Assembly: GCA_903886975.1 (NCBI GenBank)
Contig: CAISOB010000114.1
Coordinates: forward strand, 1-48,053
Direction: 5' to 3'
DNA: 48,053 nucleotides
DNA from: an uncultured beta proteobacterium
Lineage (GTDB): Bacteria > Pseudomonadota > Gammaproteobacteria > Burkholderiales > Rhodocyclaceae
Shown here one piece after another: positions 8,068-16,287 of this stretch (within the stretch, counting starts at the first letter, position 1; each line of letters begins with the position of its first letter). Below the pieces are notes generated by a model. The model saw only the letters and a list, made by a program, of their open reading frames with translations. It was not told the origin of the DNA and made no database searches. The translations under genes and the position numbers were made by a program.

Positions 8068-9051
8068 CTATGCGGCCGCCAGGCCAAATCCGTCGACGGC
8101 GACGATGGCCTTGGCCTGGTTGAAGTCGTCACAGTAGCCGCTGGCATACAGGCAGCAGGACAACTGATTGGCAATCGGCGGCGGCATCGCCGTCGCGCCG
8201 GCGAGGACGCTCCTTGTCCATTCGGCCGTGGCCGCGGCATCACAGGTTTCGGGCAATTGCGGCAGCGTTTTCAGGCTGTCATGCTCGGCTTCGAAGAGAA
8301 TGTCCTGAACGCCGTCATGCAGGTATTCGATGCGCGGACGCCGCTTCGGATTGGCGAAAGGCTCGCCCTCCGTGCCGCGCAGCAGCAGCGCGTGGACGCC
8401 AAGTGCGGCGAGCACGTCGCGCATCATGTCGAGGTATTCGGGATGCGTGGCGGCGGCCAGCAGCAGGCCTTCGCCTTTGAACGGATCGAGCATCTTGACC
8501 AGGCTGTGTGCGCTGTTGCGCAGACCGAGGCGGCTGCGCAGCGCGAGCTGGTTGGCCAGACCGGGCGAAAAGGCCGAGAGCGGGACATAGACCAGGCCCT
8601 GTTCATCGAGCGACTGCTGGGCCTGCGTCTGGCTGGTGGACAGCGGCAAGCCCAGGTCGCGAAATATCTGTGCCGTCGTCACCCGGCCATAGCCTTCGAT
8701 CAGGCCATGGACGACGACCGGAATGCCGAAGCGCCGCAACAGCAAGGCCAGCAAGGGTGTCAGGTTGACGCCCTTGCGCGCGCCGTTGTAGGTTGGAATG
8801 ACGACAGGCCGCAACCTGCCCGGCGGACGGCGCAGGCCGTACAGGCGCTCATTGGACGCGGCGAGGAAGCCGATCATCTCATCGACGCTTTCACTCTTCA
8901 TGCGCCAGGCAATGGCGATGGCGCCGAGTTCGAGATCGGGAACGCCGCCGTCGAGCATGGCCCCGTAGAGCTGCTTGGCGTCTTCCATGGACAGGTCGCT
9001 CGCGCCTTCGCGGCCGCGACCTAGCTCACGGATAAAGTGGGCGAAATTCAT
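8068..9051 (-). CDS. ybiB: YbiB-family DNA-binding protein (TrpD2-like)
   Basis: A 327-residue member of the glycosyltransferase family 3, related to anthranilate phosphoribosyltransferase (TrpD) but of the YbiB/TrpD2 subgroup. E. coli YbiB binds nucleic acids and is induced in the SOS response. The N-terminal helical domain (SMEDAKQLYGAMLDGGVPD) resembles TrpD. The glycine-rich PRPP loop of the catalytic domain is altered: the segment after PVVIPTYNGARKGVNLTPL lacks the classical KHGNR motif. The ATG at 9051 (MNFAHFIRELGRG) is the family start; the open frame runs upstream to 9225 without family character. It is flanked by gaps of about 130 and 220 bases, so it is probably transcribed alone. 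Confidence 0.85.
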   Translation of the reverse strand: MNFAHFIRELGRGREGASDLSMEDAKQLYGAMLDGGVPDLELGAIAIAWRMKSESVDEMIGFLAASNERLYGLRRPPGRLRPVVIPTYNGARKGVNLTPLLALLLRRFGIPVVVHGLIEGYGRVTTAQIFRDLGLPLSTSQTQAQQSLDEQGLVYVPLSAFSPGLANQLALRSRLGLRNSAHSLVKMLDPFKGEGLLLAAATHPEYLDMMRDVLAALGVHALLLRGTEGEPFANPKRRPRIEYLHDGVQDILFEAEHDSLKTLPQLPETCDAAATAEWTRSVLAGATAMPPPIANQLSCCLYASGYCDDFNQAKAIVAVDGFGLAAA

Positions 9052-9268
9052 CAGTGTTTCGGTCTTTCCTCGGACACAGTACGAGTTCTGGCCCCCATGG
9101 TCGACAAAGGTTCCACGTGCCAACTGGATGGCCGCACGCTGCGCAGAGAATAGCAACAGCCGTGCCATGCACAATTCGAGGGGAATTCGCCGAATACTGG
9201 CGCAGCGGGCCGGCCAGCGCTTCATCTTGGTGCAGCGCGGCGGCGCGGCGCCTCAAGAGCGGGCAGGA

Positions 9269-9700
9269 TTACTTGATTCGCTGCAATTTGGGGCGCCCTC
9301 CGCTCGGCGGTTCGGGCGGCACAGGCGGCTCGTGATCGCCATCGCTTGCGCCGACTGGGGCGCCGCCAGGCGAAGTCGAAGCGCCGGCGCTCTCAGGCTC
9401 GAAGGCCATGCCGGCACCGTTCTCGCGCGCATAAATGGCCACTACGTTGCCGATCGGCACCGAGATGTCGCGGGCCACGCCGCCGAAGCGCGCCTGGAAG
9501 GTGATCCCCTCGTTGGCGATCTTCAGATGACCGGTAGCCTCGTAGCCGACGTTGAGGACGATGCGTCCGTCACGCACGAACTCGCGCGGGACCCGCGCGT
9601 GCTCGTCGGCGACGACGGCGATGTAGGGCGTAAAGCCGTTGTCGCAGCACCACTCGTGAATGGCGCGGATCAGATAGGGTTTGGTCGACGGCAGTTCCAT
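9269..9700 (-). CDS. sspB: ClpXP protease specificity-enhancing factor SspB
   Basis: A 143-residue adaptor that tethers ssrA-tagged peptides from stalled ribosomes to ClpXP. The N-terminal dimerising and peptide-binding domain is clear (STKPYLIRAIHEWC, residues about 5-18, then VNVGYEA-like and ARFGGVARDISVPIGNV at about 70-86). A Pro/Gly/Ser-rich linker follows (about 100-134). The C-terminal tail GGRPKLQRIK is the ClpX-binding XB motif type. It lies 50 bases downstream of sspA on the same strand, the conserved sspAB arrangement. Confidence 0.93.
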   Translation of the reverse strand: MELPSTKPYLIRAIHEWCCDNGFTPYIAVVADEHARVPREFVRDGRIVLNVGYEATGHLKIANEGITFQARFGGVARDISVPIGNVVAIYARENGAGMAFEPESAGASTSPGGAPVGASDGDHEPPVPPEPPSGGRPKLQRIK

Positions 9701-9749
9701 GCTCGCTTCCGGAAAACGCGGCTGTGGCGACCGATCCGGCCGCCAAGGC

Positions 9750-10346
9750 TTAGCGGCGCATGGCCTTTTCCGAGGGCGTCAGGGCATCGATGAAACCCTG
9801 CCGGCTGAATATCCTCTCGGCATACTTCATCAAAGGCGCCGCGCTCTTCGGCAGTTCGATCGCGTAGTGGTCGAGGCGCCAGAGAAGGGGCGCAATCGCC
9901 ACGTCGAGCATCGAGAACTCCTCGCCGAGCATGTGCTTCTGCTTGACGAACACCGGCGCCATTTCGGTCAGCCGGTCGCGGATGATCTGGCGCGCCTTTT
10001 CGGCGGTCTTGAGGTTCTTTTCGAGCGGCTCGATGTACGCAAAGACTTCGCGTTCCATGGTGATCAGGAGCTGGCGGGCGCGCGCGCGCATGATCGGATC
10101 GGCCGGCATCAGCTGCGGATGCGGGAAGCGCTCGTCAATGTACTCGTTGATGATGTTTGGCTCATAGAGGATGAGATCGCGTTCGACGAGTACCGGTACG
10201 CGGCCGTAGGGGTTGATGATGGCGATATCTTCGGGCTTGGCGAAGAGATCGACATCGATCACCTGAAAGTCCATTCCCTTTTCATAGAGAACAATGCGGC
10301 AACGCTGGCTGAACGGGCAGGTCGTGCCCGAATAGAGAATCATCAT
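9750..10346 (-). CDS. sspA: Stringent starvation protein A (GST-like RNA polymerase regulator)
   Basis: A 198-residue glutathione-S-transferase-fold protein. SspA binds RNA polymerase and shifts transcription in starvation and acid stress. It begins MMILYSGTTCPFSQRCRIVL, the thioredoxin-like N-domain. The cis-Pro segment GRVPVLVERDLILYE follows at about residues 50-64, and the all-helical GST C-domain ends in ALTPSEKAMRR. I preferred the ATG at 10346 to a TTG six bases upstream because GAGG lies about eight bases before it. The petABC-sspA-sspB order is widely conserved in Betaproteobacteria. The 84-base gap to petC contains no clear terminator, so read-through from the bc1 operon is plausible. 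Confidence 0.93.
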   Translation of the reverse strand: MMILYSGTTCPFSQRCRIVLYEKGMDFQVIDVDLFAKPEDIAIINPYGRVPVLVERDLILYEPNIINEYIDERFPHPQLMPADPIMRARARQLLITMEREVFAYIEPLEKNLKTAEKARQIIRDRLTEMAPVFVKQKHMLGEEFSMLDVAIAPLLWRLDHYAIELPKSAAPLMKYAERIFSRQGFIDALTPSEKAMRR

Positions 10347-10430
10347 TATCAATACCTCAAAAAAAACTTCGGGCCGCGGCGATTGACGCTAGGCGTGCCG
10401 CCGGCAATGCACTGGCCTGAAAGCCCTTAC

Positions 10431-11156
10431 TCAATTCTTCGGGACGTCCTTCCAGAACTCCTTTTTCAGCGCATAAGCAATGCCGAAGAAGACGATCAGA
10501 AAAGCCAACACGGCAAAACCCAACTGCTTGCGGAAACCGGCGCCCGGTTCGGCGATCCACACGAGGAAACCGACGAGGTCGCGAACCTGCTCGTCGAAGG
10601 CAACCGGCGACAGCTGCCCCGGAACGGCCAGTTGCAGTTTCCCGGTCTCATGGTTCAATACCTGCTCACCCTGCAATTCCCAGAGGACGTGCGGCATGCC
10701 GACGTTGGCGAAAAGCGTGTTGTTCCAGCCGGTCGGACGCGCATCGTCACGGTAGAAAGAACGCAGATAGGTGTACAGCCAGTCGGCGCCGCTGCCCTCT
10801 TCCGACGCTCGCGCCCGCGCGACCAGGGAGAGATCGGGCGGATTGGCGCCAAACCACTGCTTCTGTTCGGCCGGACGCGCGGCCACGCGCATCGGCTCGC
10901 CGATCTTGTCGGCGGTAAACATCAGGTTGTCCATTACCTGCTGCTCGGTCAGGCCGAGTTCGGTCAGCCGCTTGTAGCGAACGAAGCTCGCGCCGTGGCA
11001 ATTCAGGCAATAGTTGACGAAGAGCTTGGCGCCGTTCTGCAATGCAGCCTGGTCATGCTGGACGTCGGGCGCCCGGTCAAGATGCGACGCTTCGTCGGCG
11101 GCTGTGGCGACAAGCGGGACACAGGCAAGGGCCAGCACGAAAATGAATTTCTTCAT
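10431..11156 (-). CDS. petC: Cytochrome c1 of the bc1 complex
   Basis: A 241-residue (246 if the upstream start is used) membrane-anchored cytochrome c1, which accepts electrons from the Rieske protein in complex III and faces the periplasm. The signal sequence MKKFIFVLALACVPLVATAA is followed by the haem-binding CLNCH near residue 50. A Met-containing VGMPHVLWEL segment near residue 155 can provide the sixth ligand. One C-terminal transmembrane anchor is present (LGFAVLAFLIVFFGIAYAL). The ATG at 11156 gives a clean signal peptide. An ATG at 11171 overlaps the petB stop as ATGA and adds MKADI; both are possible. It is the last bc1 gene, directly before sspA. Confidence 0.93.
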   Translation of the reverse strand: MKKFIFVLALACVPLVATAADEASHLDRAPDVQHDQAALQNGAKLFVNYCLNCHGASFVRYKRLTELGLTEQQVMDNLMFTADKIGEPMRVAARPAEQKQWFGANPPDLSLVARARASEEGSGADWLYTYLRSFYRDDARPTGWNNTLFANVGMPHVLWELQGEQVLNHETGKLQLAVPGQLSPVAFDEQVRDLVGFLVWIAEPGAGFRKQLGFAVLAFLIVFFGIAYALKKEFWKDVPKN

Positions 11157-11167
11157 GATGTCCGCTT

Positions 11168-12586
11168 TCATTTGTAATTCACCCTGTCCGGTTCGGGCTG
11201 GCACTTGTCGATCTTCGAATACCACGGCATCATCAGGAAAAAGGAAAAATAGATGATCGTGCAAATCTGCGAGATCAGCTGGCGGACCGGCGCCGGCGGC
11301 TGCGTGCCGAGGTAGCCGAGGATCAGGAAAGAAACGACGAAAGCCGCGAGGAAACTCTTGTAAATCGGGCCGCGATAGCGGATCGACTTGACCGGGCTGC
11401 GGTCAAGCCAGGGCAGGAAGCCGATGATCATGACCGAAGCGCCCATGGCCACGACGCCCCAGAACTTGGCCTCGATGGCAAACATGCCGACGATGATGGC
11501 GATCGCCACGATCGAGACCAGCACCTTGCCGATGTCGGAGGCGCGGCGCAGGGCCCAGACCCAGAGCCCGGCGACGCCGAGTTGCAGAACCCACAGGTAG
11601 TTTTCAGTGACCGAGCGCAGGATCGAATACGAGGGCGTGAAATACCAGACCGGCGCGATATGAAGCGGCGTCTTGAGCGGATCAGCCGGAAAGAAATTGT
11701 TGTACTCGAGGAAATAACCGCCGCCTTCGGGCGCAAAGAAGATGATGGCGGCGAAGACGATCATGAAGACCACCACGCCGACCAGGTCCTTCACCGTGTA
11801 ATAGGGGTGGAAAGCGACGCCGTCGAGCGGCATGCCCCTGGCGTCAAGATGCTTCTTGATCTCGATGCCGTCCGGATTGTTCGAACCGACTTCATGCAGC
11901 GCCAGAATGTGCGCGACGACGAGGCCGAGCAACGCCAGCGGAATGGCGATCACGTGGAAGGAGAAGAAGCGGTTCAGGGTCGCGTCGCCGATCACGAAAT
12001 CGCCGCGTATCCACAGCGAGAGCGGCTCGCCGATCAGCGGGATGGCCGAGAACAGATTGACGATGACCTGCGCGCCCCAGAACGACATCTGCCCCCAGGG
12101 CAGGAGGTAGCCCATGAAGGCTTCGCCCATCAGCACCAGGAAGATCAGCGTGCCGAACACCCAGATCAGCTCGCGCGGCTTGCGGTAGGAACCGTAGAGC
12201 ATGCCGCGGAACATGTGCAGATAGACGACGATGAAGAAGGCCGAGGCGCCGGTCGAATGCATGTAGCGGATCAGCCAGCCCCAGTTCACGTCGCGCATGA
12301 TGTATTCGACGCTGGCGAAGGCGACCGGTATGCCGTTGGCGTTGAGCGAAGCATCGGGCTTGTAGAACATCACCAGGAAGATGCCGGTGAAGATCTGGAT
12401 GGCCAGAACGACGATGGCCAGCACGCCGAAGACGTACCAGAAGTTGAAGTTCTTCGGCGCGTAATATTCCGACAGGTGGGCGCGCCACATCGCGGTCAGC
12501 GGGAAGCGCTGGTCGAACCATTCGAGCGCCTTGCCGGGCAGCGAGCCGTCGGACTTGTACTTCTCGAAATTGCCGTTCGCGCCCAT
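11168..12586 (-). CDS. petB: Cytochrome b of the bc1 complex
   Basis: A 472-residue cytochrome b, the inner-membrane core of complex III carrying haems bL and bH and the Qo and Qi quinone sites. His ligands sit in YMHSTGASAFFIVVYLHMF (near residue 100) and FFSFHVIAIPLALLGLVVAH (near residue 205). The Qo motif is PVWY (in HIAPVWYFTPSYS), the variant known from beta/gammaproteobacteria in place of PEWY. Eight to nine membrane helices are visible. The C-terminus is longer than the mitochondrial protein, as usual here. It starts three bases after the petA stop and its stop overlaps or abuts petC, forming a tight operon. Confidence 0.96.
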   Translation of the reverse strand: MGANGNFEKYKSDGSLPGKALEWFDQRFPLTAMWRAHLSEYYAPKNFNFWYVFGVLAIVVLAIQIFTGIFLVMFYKPDASLNANGIPVAFASVEYIMRDVNWGWLIRYMHSTGASAFFIVVYLHMFRGMLYGSYRKPRELIWVFGTLIFLVLMGEAFMGYLLPWGQMSFWGAQVIVNLFSAIPLIGEPLSLWIRGDFVIGDATLNRFFSFHVIAIPLALLGLVVAHILALHEVGSNNPDGIEIKKHLDARGMPLDGVAFHPYYTVKDLVGVVVFMIVFAAIIFFAPEGGGYFLEYNNFFPADPLKTPLHIAPVWYFTPSYSILRSVTENYLWVLQLGVAGLWVWALRRASDIGKVLVSIVAIAIIVGMFAIEAKFWGVVAMGASVMIIGFLPWLDRSPVKSIRYRGPIYKSFLAAFVVSFLILGYLGTQPPAPVRQLISQICTIIYFSFFLMMPWYSKIDKCQPEPDRVNYK

Positions 12587-12589
12587 GGC

Positions 12590-13186
12590 TTATGCTCCCT
12601 TCCTGTCTACGCCGATCAGGATGCGCGTCTCGGAGAGATACGTATACGGCGGCACCACGAGGTTGCTCGGCGCCGGCTTGTTCTTGTAGACCCGTCCGGC
12701 GAAATCGAACATCGAACCGTGGCAGGGACAGAGAAAGCCGCCCGGCCAGTCGGCCGGCATGCCCTCATCGGCACCGGCCCTGAACTTCTGGCTCGGCGAG
12801 CAGCCGAGGTGGGTGCAGATGCCGATGGCGACGAAAAGGCTGGGCTTGATCGAGCGCGTCTCGTTCTTGCACGTTCCGGGCTGCTGGTTGGCGTTCGATG
12901 TCGGATCGACGACGGCGCCGTCGAGCTTGGCCAGGGTGGCCAGCATGGCCTCGCTGCGATTGAAGACCCAGACCGGCTTGCCTTGCCATTCGACCGTAAT
13001 CAACTGCCCCGGCGCAATGCTGGCGACATCGACTTCGACCGGGGCGCCGGCCGCCTTGGCGCGTTCGGAGGGCAGCATGCTCGCGAGGAAAGGCACGATC
13101 CCGACCGCCGCGCCGGCACCGCCGACCGCCACGGTCGCGACGATCAGCCGCCGTCTGCCGCAATTAAGCTTGCCTTCTGTGCTCAT
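12590..13186 (-). CDS. petA: Rieske iron-sulfur protein of the bc1 complex
   Basis: A 198-residue Rieske [2Fe-2S] protein. The N-terminus carries a twin-Arg-like CGRRRLIVATVAVGGAGAAVG segment that doubles as membrane anchor and Tat signal, so the folded cluster domain is exported by Tat. The cluster ligands are in CTHLGC and CPCHGS, separated by about 30 residues, as in the proteobacterial form. The ATG at 13186 (MSTEGKLN) is preferred to an in-frame start at 13216. It is the first gene of petABC. About 155 bases separate it from the recR stop, which leaves room for the operon promoter. Confidence 0.95.
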   Translation of the reverse strand: MSTEGKLNCGRRRLIVATVAVGGAGAAVGIVPFLASMLPSERAKAAGAPVEVDVASIAPGQLITVEWQGKPVWVFNRSEAMLATLAKLDGAVVDPTSNANQQPGTCKNETRSIKPSLFVAIGICTHLGCSPSQKFRAGADEGMPADWPGGFLCPCHGSMFDFAGRVYKNKPAPSNLVVPPYTYLSETRILIGVDRKGA

Positions 13187-13342
13187 TGTGCTGATCCTCG
13201 GGGCGATGGGGCGCATGTTGGAAACGTAAGCGCCGAATTATACGCCAAAGTCGCCGCGGATTGAAACCGGAATCGATGCTAAACGCCTAGCCGCATGGCT
13301 TTGCAGGCTTCCCGACCAGCGTGAAATACGCGGTCGCGAGCC

Positions 13343-13945
13343 CTACTCGGCAATCGAGCGCCGCTCACGCAACGCCTGCGCCAGCGTTCCGGCATCGACG
13401 TATTCGAGCTCGCCGCCGACGGGCACCCCGCGCGCAATGCGCGACACCCGGATTGAGCGGCTCCTGAGCATTTCCATCAGATAATGCGCAGTGACTTCGC
13501 CCTCGTTGGTGAAATTGGTCGCCAGGATGACTTCCTGCACGACGCCATCGCCGGCGCGCGCCAGCAGCCGCTCGAGGTGCAACTCGCGCGGACCGATGCC
13601 GTCGAGCGGCGAAACGCGCCCCATGAGGACGTAATAGAGGCCCGAATAGGCGTGCGTCTGTTCCATCATGTTCATGTCGACCGGCGTCTCGACGACGCAC
13701 AGCTGGCTGGCGTCGCGCTTGTCCGACTGGCAGCGCTCGCAGATTTCCGCTTCGGTGAAGGTATTGCAGCGCTCGCAATGGCGCAAGGCGCCGAGCGCCA
13801 GATGCAAGGCATCGGCCAGGTGCTGGGCGCCGGGCCGGTCACGCTGCATCAGGTAATAGGCCATGCGCTGCGCCGATTTCGGGCCGATTCCCGGCAGGCA
13901 GCGCAAAGCCTCGATCAGCGCTTCGAGGCTCGAGGGATTAGACAT
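13343..13945 (-). CDS. recR: Recombination mediator RecR
   Basis: A 200-residue RecR of the RecFOR gap-repair pathway, which helps load RecA on SSB-coated DNA. The N-terminal helix-hairpin-helix LPGIGPKSAQRMAYYLM is present. The zinc finger is CERC-x8-CERC (about residues 57-72), and the Toprim segment runs from LCVVETPVDM to SPLDGIGP. The ATG at 13945 (MSNPSSLEAL) is the family start. It normally follows ebfC within a few bases. Here 139 bases separate the ebfC stop from the recR start because of a small repeat element, and the recR start codon lies inside one copy of the direct repeat flanking that element. Confidence 0.95.
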   Translation of the reverse strand: MSNPSSLEALIEALRCLPGIGPKSAQRMAYYLMQRDRPGAQHLADALHLALGALRHCERCNTFTEAEICERCQSDKRDASQLCVVETPVDMNMMEQTHAYSGLYYVLMGRVSPLDGIGPRELHLERLLARAGDGVVQEVILATNFTNEGEVTAHYLMEMLRSRSIRVSRIARGVPVGGELEYVDAGTLAQALRERRSIAE

Positions 13946-14075
13946 CAACGCGCTTAGGGAAAGGCTGATCAAGCGGAAATTCGTCATTCCGGCGAACGCC
14001 GGAATCCAGTAAAAGCGACGAACTGGACACCGGCTTTCGCCGGTGCGACGAGTTATTTAGCGTTTCCTTAGACAT
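13938..14075 (-). other. Element-derived 45-codon reading frame upstream of recR
   Basis: The duplicated recR start codon in the right-hand direct repeat (ATG at 14075) opens a 45-codon frame that crosses the whole element and starts MSKETLNNSS. It ends at a TAA (13938-13940) located inside ATGTCTAA, that is, overlapping the true recR start by a few bases. If translated, ribosomes finishing it would terminate on the recR start site, which could preserve coupling between ebfC and recR. The peptide is REP-encoded and unlikely to be functional in itself. Confidence 0.35.
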
Positions 14076-14083
14076 CAACGCGC
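13938..14083. mobile_element. MITE/REPIN-like element flanked by direct repeats
   Basis: Two copies of the 16-mer TTAGACATCAACGCGC flank the element (13938-13953 and 14068-14083). Just inside are imperfect terminal inverted repeats: TAGGGAAAGGCTGATCAA reading in from 13955 and TAAGGAAACGCTAAATAA on the complement reading in from 14070, matching at 13 of 18 positions. The core holds two REP-type hairpins in opposite orientation, ATTCCGGCG-AAC-GCCGGAAT-like at 13986-14005 and CACCGGC-TTTC-GCCGGTG-like at 14028-14045, joined by TCCAGT...ACTGGA. No protein large enough to be a transposase is present, so movement in trans is assumed. Removing the element and one repeat restores a 9-base ebfC-recR gap. 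Confidence 0.7.
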
Positions 14084-14084
14084 A

Positions 14085-14408
14085 TCAGAAGGGCAGTTTC
14101 ATTCCGGGCGGCAGATTGAGCCCGGCGGTAAAGCCGGACATGCGCTCCTGCGACAGCTGCTCGGCGCGGCGCATGGCGTCGTTCAGCGCGGCGGCGACGA
14201 GGTCCTCGAGCATCTCCCGGTCGTCCATCACCGACGGGTCGATCGTTACGCGGCGCACGGCGTGCGCGCAGGTCATCAGCACCTTGACCATGCCCGCGCC
14301 GGACTGCCCTTCCACTTCGACCTGGGCGAGCTCTTCCTGCGCCTTCTTCATGTTTTCCTGCATCTGCTGGGCCTGTTTCATCAGGCCGGCGATTCCGCCT
14401 TTCATCAT
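14085..14408 (-). CDS. ebfC: YbaB/EbfC nucleoid-associated protein
   Basis: A 107-residue DNA-binding protein of the YbaB/EbfC family, which forms a tweezer-like homodimer that binds DNA. It begins MMKGGIAGLMKQAQQMQENM, a helical, Gln/Met-rich start typical of the family. The conserved middle strand holds VEVEGQSGAGMVKVLMT, followed by RVTIDPSVMDDREMLEDLV and a C-terminal helix. It lies 20 bases after dnaX and upstream of recR, the classical dnaX-ebfC-recR cluster. The recR side is disrupted by the repeat element. Confidence 0.93.
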   Translation of the reverse strand: MMKGGIAGLMKQAQQMQENMKKAQEELAQVEVEGQSGAGMVKVLMTCAHAVRRVTIDPSVMDDREMLEDLVAAALNDAMRRAEQLSQERMSGFTAGLNLPPGMKLPF

Positions 14409-14428
14409 CTTGCTTGCCTCTACGGGGT

Positions 14429-16078
14429 TTAAACGGGTTTGATTGAAGATTCGATCAGCGTGGCGTCGAAGAGATCGATCACCTCGCGCACAAAATCGTC
14501 CTGTTCGACCGAGGCCACGGCTTTGTCCTGGCGTTCGCTGCGGCGACGCTGGGCGGCAGCCGCCGGCGTGTCGCCCGCCGCTTCGCGCAACTCGATGACC
14601 AATTGCAAAGCACGGCCCAAGTGGTCCGACAGCGCCTGCTGCAACTTGTCCTGCGCCGGTTTCATTTGCAGGTGCCGATGGGTCGGCGACAGGAAGAGCT
14701 TGACCCGGGTGCCGCTGATGCCATCCAGCTCACAATGCTGGGCGAGTTCGCGCGCCATGCCGCCAAGATCAAGTTCGACCAGGATCCGGTGCCAGTCGTC
14801 GCCGGCGGGGGCAGGCTCGGCAGCACGCCGTGCCACCACCGCGGGCGCGGCCGCGGCGGGCGCGATCGACTGCGGCGCGACTGCACTGGCCTGCGCGCCG
14901 ACCGGTGGTGTAGCGCGTTTCGCGGCACTGGGCGCGGGCGTGTTCAGGGGCGCGCTCACCGGCGCCGCAGCAGCGCGCGGCGCATCGCCCGCCGGCGCCG
15001 GGCGGAAAGCATGCAGGCGCAACAGCGTCATGACGAAGCCGGCGAACTCGTCGGGCGCCAGCGGCAGTTCCTTGCGCCCGTGCACGGCGATCTGGTAAGC
15101 GAGCTGGACGAATTCCGGATCGAGGCGAGCGGCCAGTTCGAGCAGGCGCGCGCGCTCGGGCAGGTCGTCGGCTACCGCTTGCGGCGCGAGTTGCGCGACC
15201 TGCAGGCGGGTCAGCAGATTGGCCAGTTCCTGCAGCGCCGCATCGAAAGACAGGCTGCGCGTGGCCATCGTCTCGGCGATCCGCAGCATGCCGGCGGCAT
15301 CGCCGGCGAGCAGCGCGTCGAGCAGCGCGAAGAGATAATCGAGGTCGACCGTGCCGAGCATGTCGCGCACCTGCGCTTCCTCGACCTTGCCGCCGCCGTG
15401 GGCGATCGCCTGGTCGAGCAGGGAGAGCGCGTCGCGCATGCTGCCCGCCGCGGAACGGGCGAGCAGGTTCAAGGCCGCCGGCTCGGCGCTGATCGCCTCG
15501 GCGACGAGAATTTCCTTGAGGTGGCCGGCGATGAGCTGCGGCGTCATCTGCTTGAGGTTGAACTGCAGGCAGCGCGAGAGCACGGTGACCGGAATCTTCT
15601 GCGGGTCGGTCGTCGCCAGGATGAATTTCACGTGCTCCGGCGGTTCCTCGAGCGTCTTGAGCATGGCGTTGAACGCCGAGGTCGACAGCATGTGCACTTC
15701 GTCGATCACATAAACCTTGAAGCGGCCGCGCGTCGGTGCATAGACGGCATTTTCGAGCAGCTGCCGCATTTCATCGACCTTGGTATTGGTCGCCGCATCG
15801 ACTTCGAGCAGATCGACGAAGCGGCCCGAATCGATTTCGGTGCACGCCGAGCAGACATTGCACGGCGTCGCCGTGATTCCCGTCTCGCAATTCAGGGACT
15901 TGGCGAGGATGCGCGCCAGCGTGGTCTTGCCGACGCCGCGCGTACCGGTGAACAGGTAGGCGTGATGCAGACGCTGTTCGGTCAGCGCATGCGTCAATGC
16001 GCGAACGACGTGCTCTTGCCCGACCAGGGTCGCGAAAGTTTTCGGCCGCCACTTGCGGGCCAGGACTTGATAACTCAT
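14429..16078 (-). CDS. dnaX: DNA polymerase III subunit gamma/tau
   Basis: A 549-residue clamp-loader ATPase of the replisome. Walker A (GTRGVGKTTLAR, about residues 45-56), a four-Cys zinc module (C-x8-C-x2-C-x2-C region, about 64-79), Walker B-like VIDEVHMLS, and the SRC sensor segment VTVLSRCLQF are all intact. A Pro/Ala-rich linker (about 365-430) leads to the tau C-terminal domain for alpha and DnaB contact. It is shorter than E. coli tau (643) but in the betaproteobacterial range. I did not see an obvious A6-type slippery site, so a programmed gamma product is not evident. It heads the cluster with ebfC and recR. Confidence 0.95.
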   Translation of the reverse strand: MSYQVLARKWRPKTFATLVGQEHVVRALTHALTEQRLHHAYLFTGTRGVGKTTLARILAKSLNCETGITATPCNVCSACTEIDSGRFVDLLEVDAATNTKVDEMRQLLENAVYAPTRGRFKVYVIDEVHMLSTSAFNAMLKTLEEPPEHVKFILATTDPQKIPVTVLSRCLQFNLKQMTPQLIAGHLKEILVAEAISAEPAALNLLARSAAGSMRDALSLLDQAIAHGGGKVEEAQVRDMLGTVDLDYLFALLDALLAGDAAGMLRIAETMATRSLSFDAALQELANLLTRLQVAQLAPQAVADDLPERARLLELAARLDPEFVQLAYQIAVHGRKELPLAPDEFAGFVMTLLRLHAFRPAPAGDAPRAAAAPVSAPLNTPAPSAAKRATPPVGAQASAVAPQSIAPAAAAPAVVARRAAEPAPAGDDWHRILVELDLGGMARELAQHCELDGISGTRVKLFLSPTHRHLQMKPAQDKLQQALSDHLGRALQLVIELREAAGDTPAAAAQRRRSERQDKAVASVEQDDFVREVIDLFDATLIESSIKPV

Positions 16079-16177
16079 GAGCGGATTTTACTCTGGATTG
16101 CCGGGCAGAACAGTGCACGGCGGGGGGCAATCGCACGAATGGCCAAGTCGCGCCGGCGTGGCTCGATTCGAAGCGTC

Positions 16178-16240
16178 GTCCCGGCGAAAGCCGGGACCCG
16201 GTAGGTGCCCAAGCGCCTGGATTCCGGCTTTCGCCGGAAT
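16178..16240. repeat. REP hairpin pair between livF and dnaX
   Basis: Two REP-type palindromes in opposite orientation: GTCCCGGCGAAAGCCGGGAC at 16178-16197 and ATTCCGGCTTTCGCCGGAAT at 16221-16240. They share the CCGGC-TTTC-GCCGG core and flanking CTGGATTCC...GGAATGACG with the pair inside the ebfC-recR element. They sit past the livF stop and before dnaX. They could protect the 3' end of the liv mRNA or form a folded REPIN. No REP-associated transposase gene is in the window. Confidence 0.75.
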
Positions 16241-16287
16241 GACGGGCTCTTTACGTAAGCCTCGCGCCTTGGCAGTGGACGTCGCCT

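Noticed and set aside
14429..16078. Programmed -1 frameshift in dnaX producing gamma
   Set aside because: No A-rich slippery heptamer with a following stem was found; the gamma form cannot be supported here.
14603..16204. 533-residue plus-strand open frame opposite dnaX
   Set aside because: dnaX is complete on the minus strand with all motifs; the opposite frame is a shadow.
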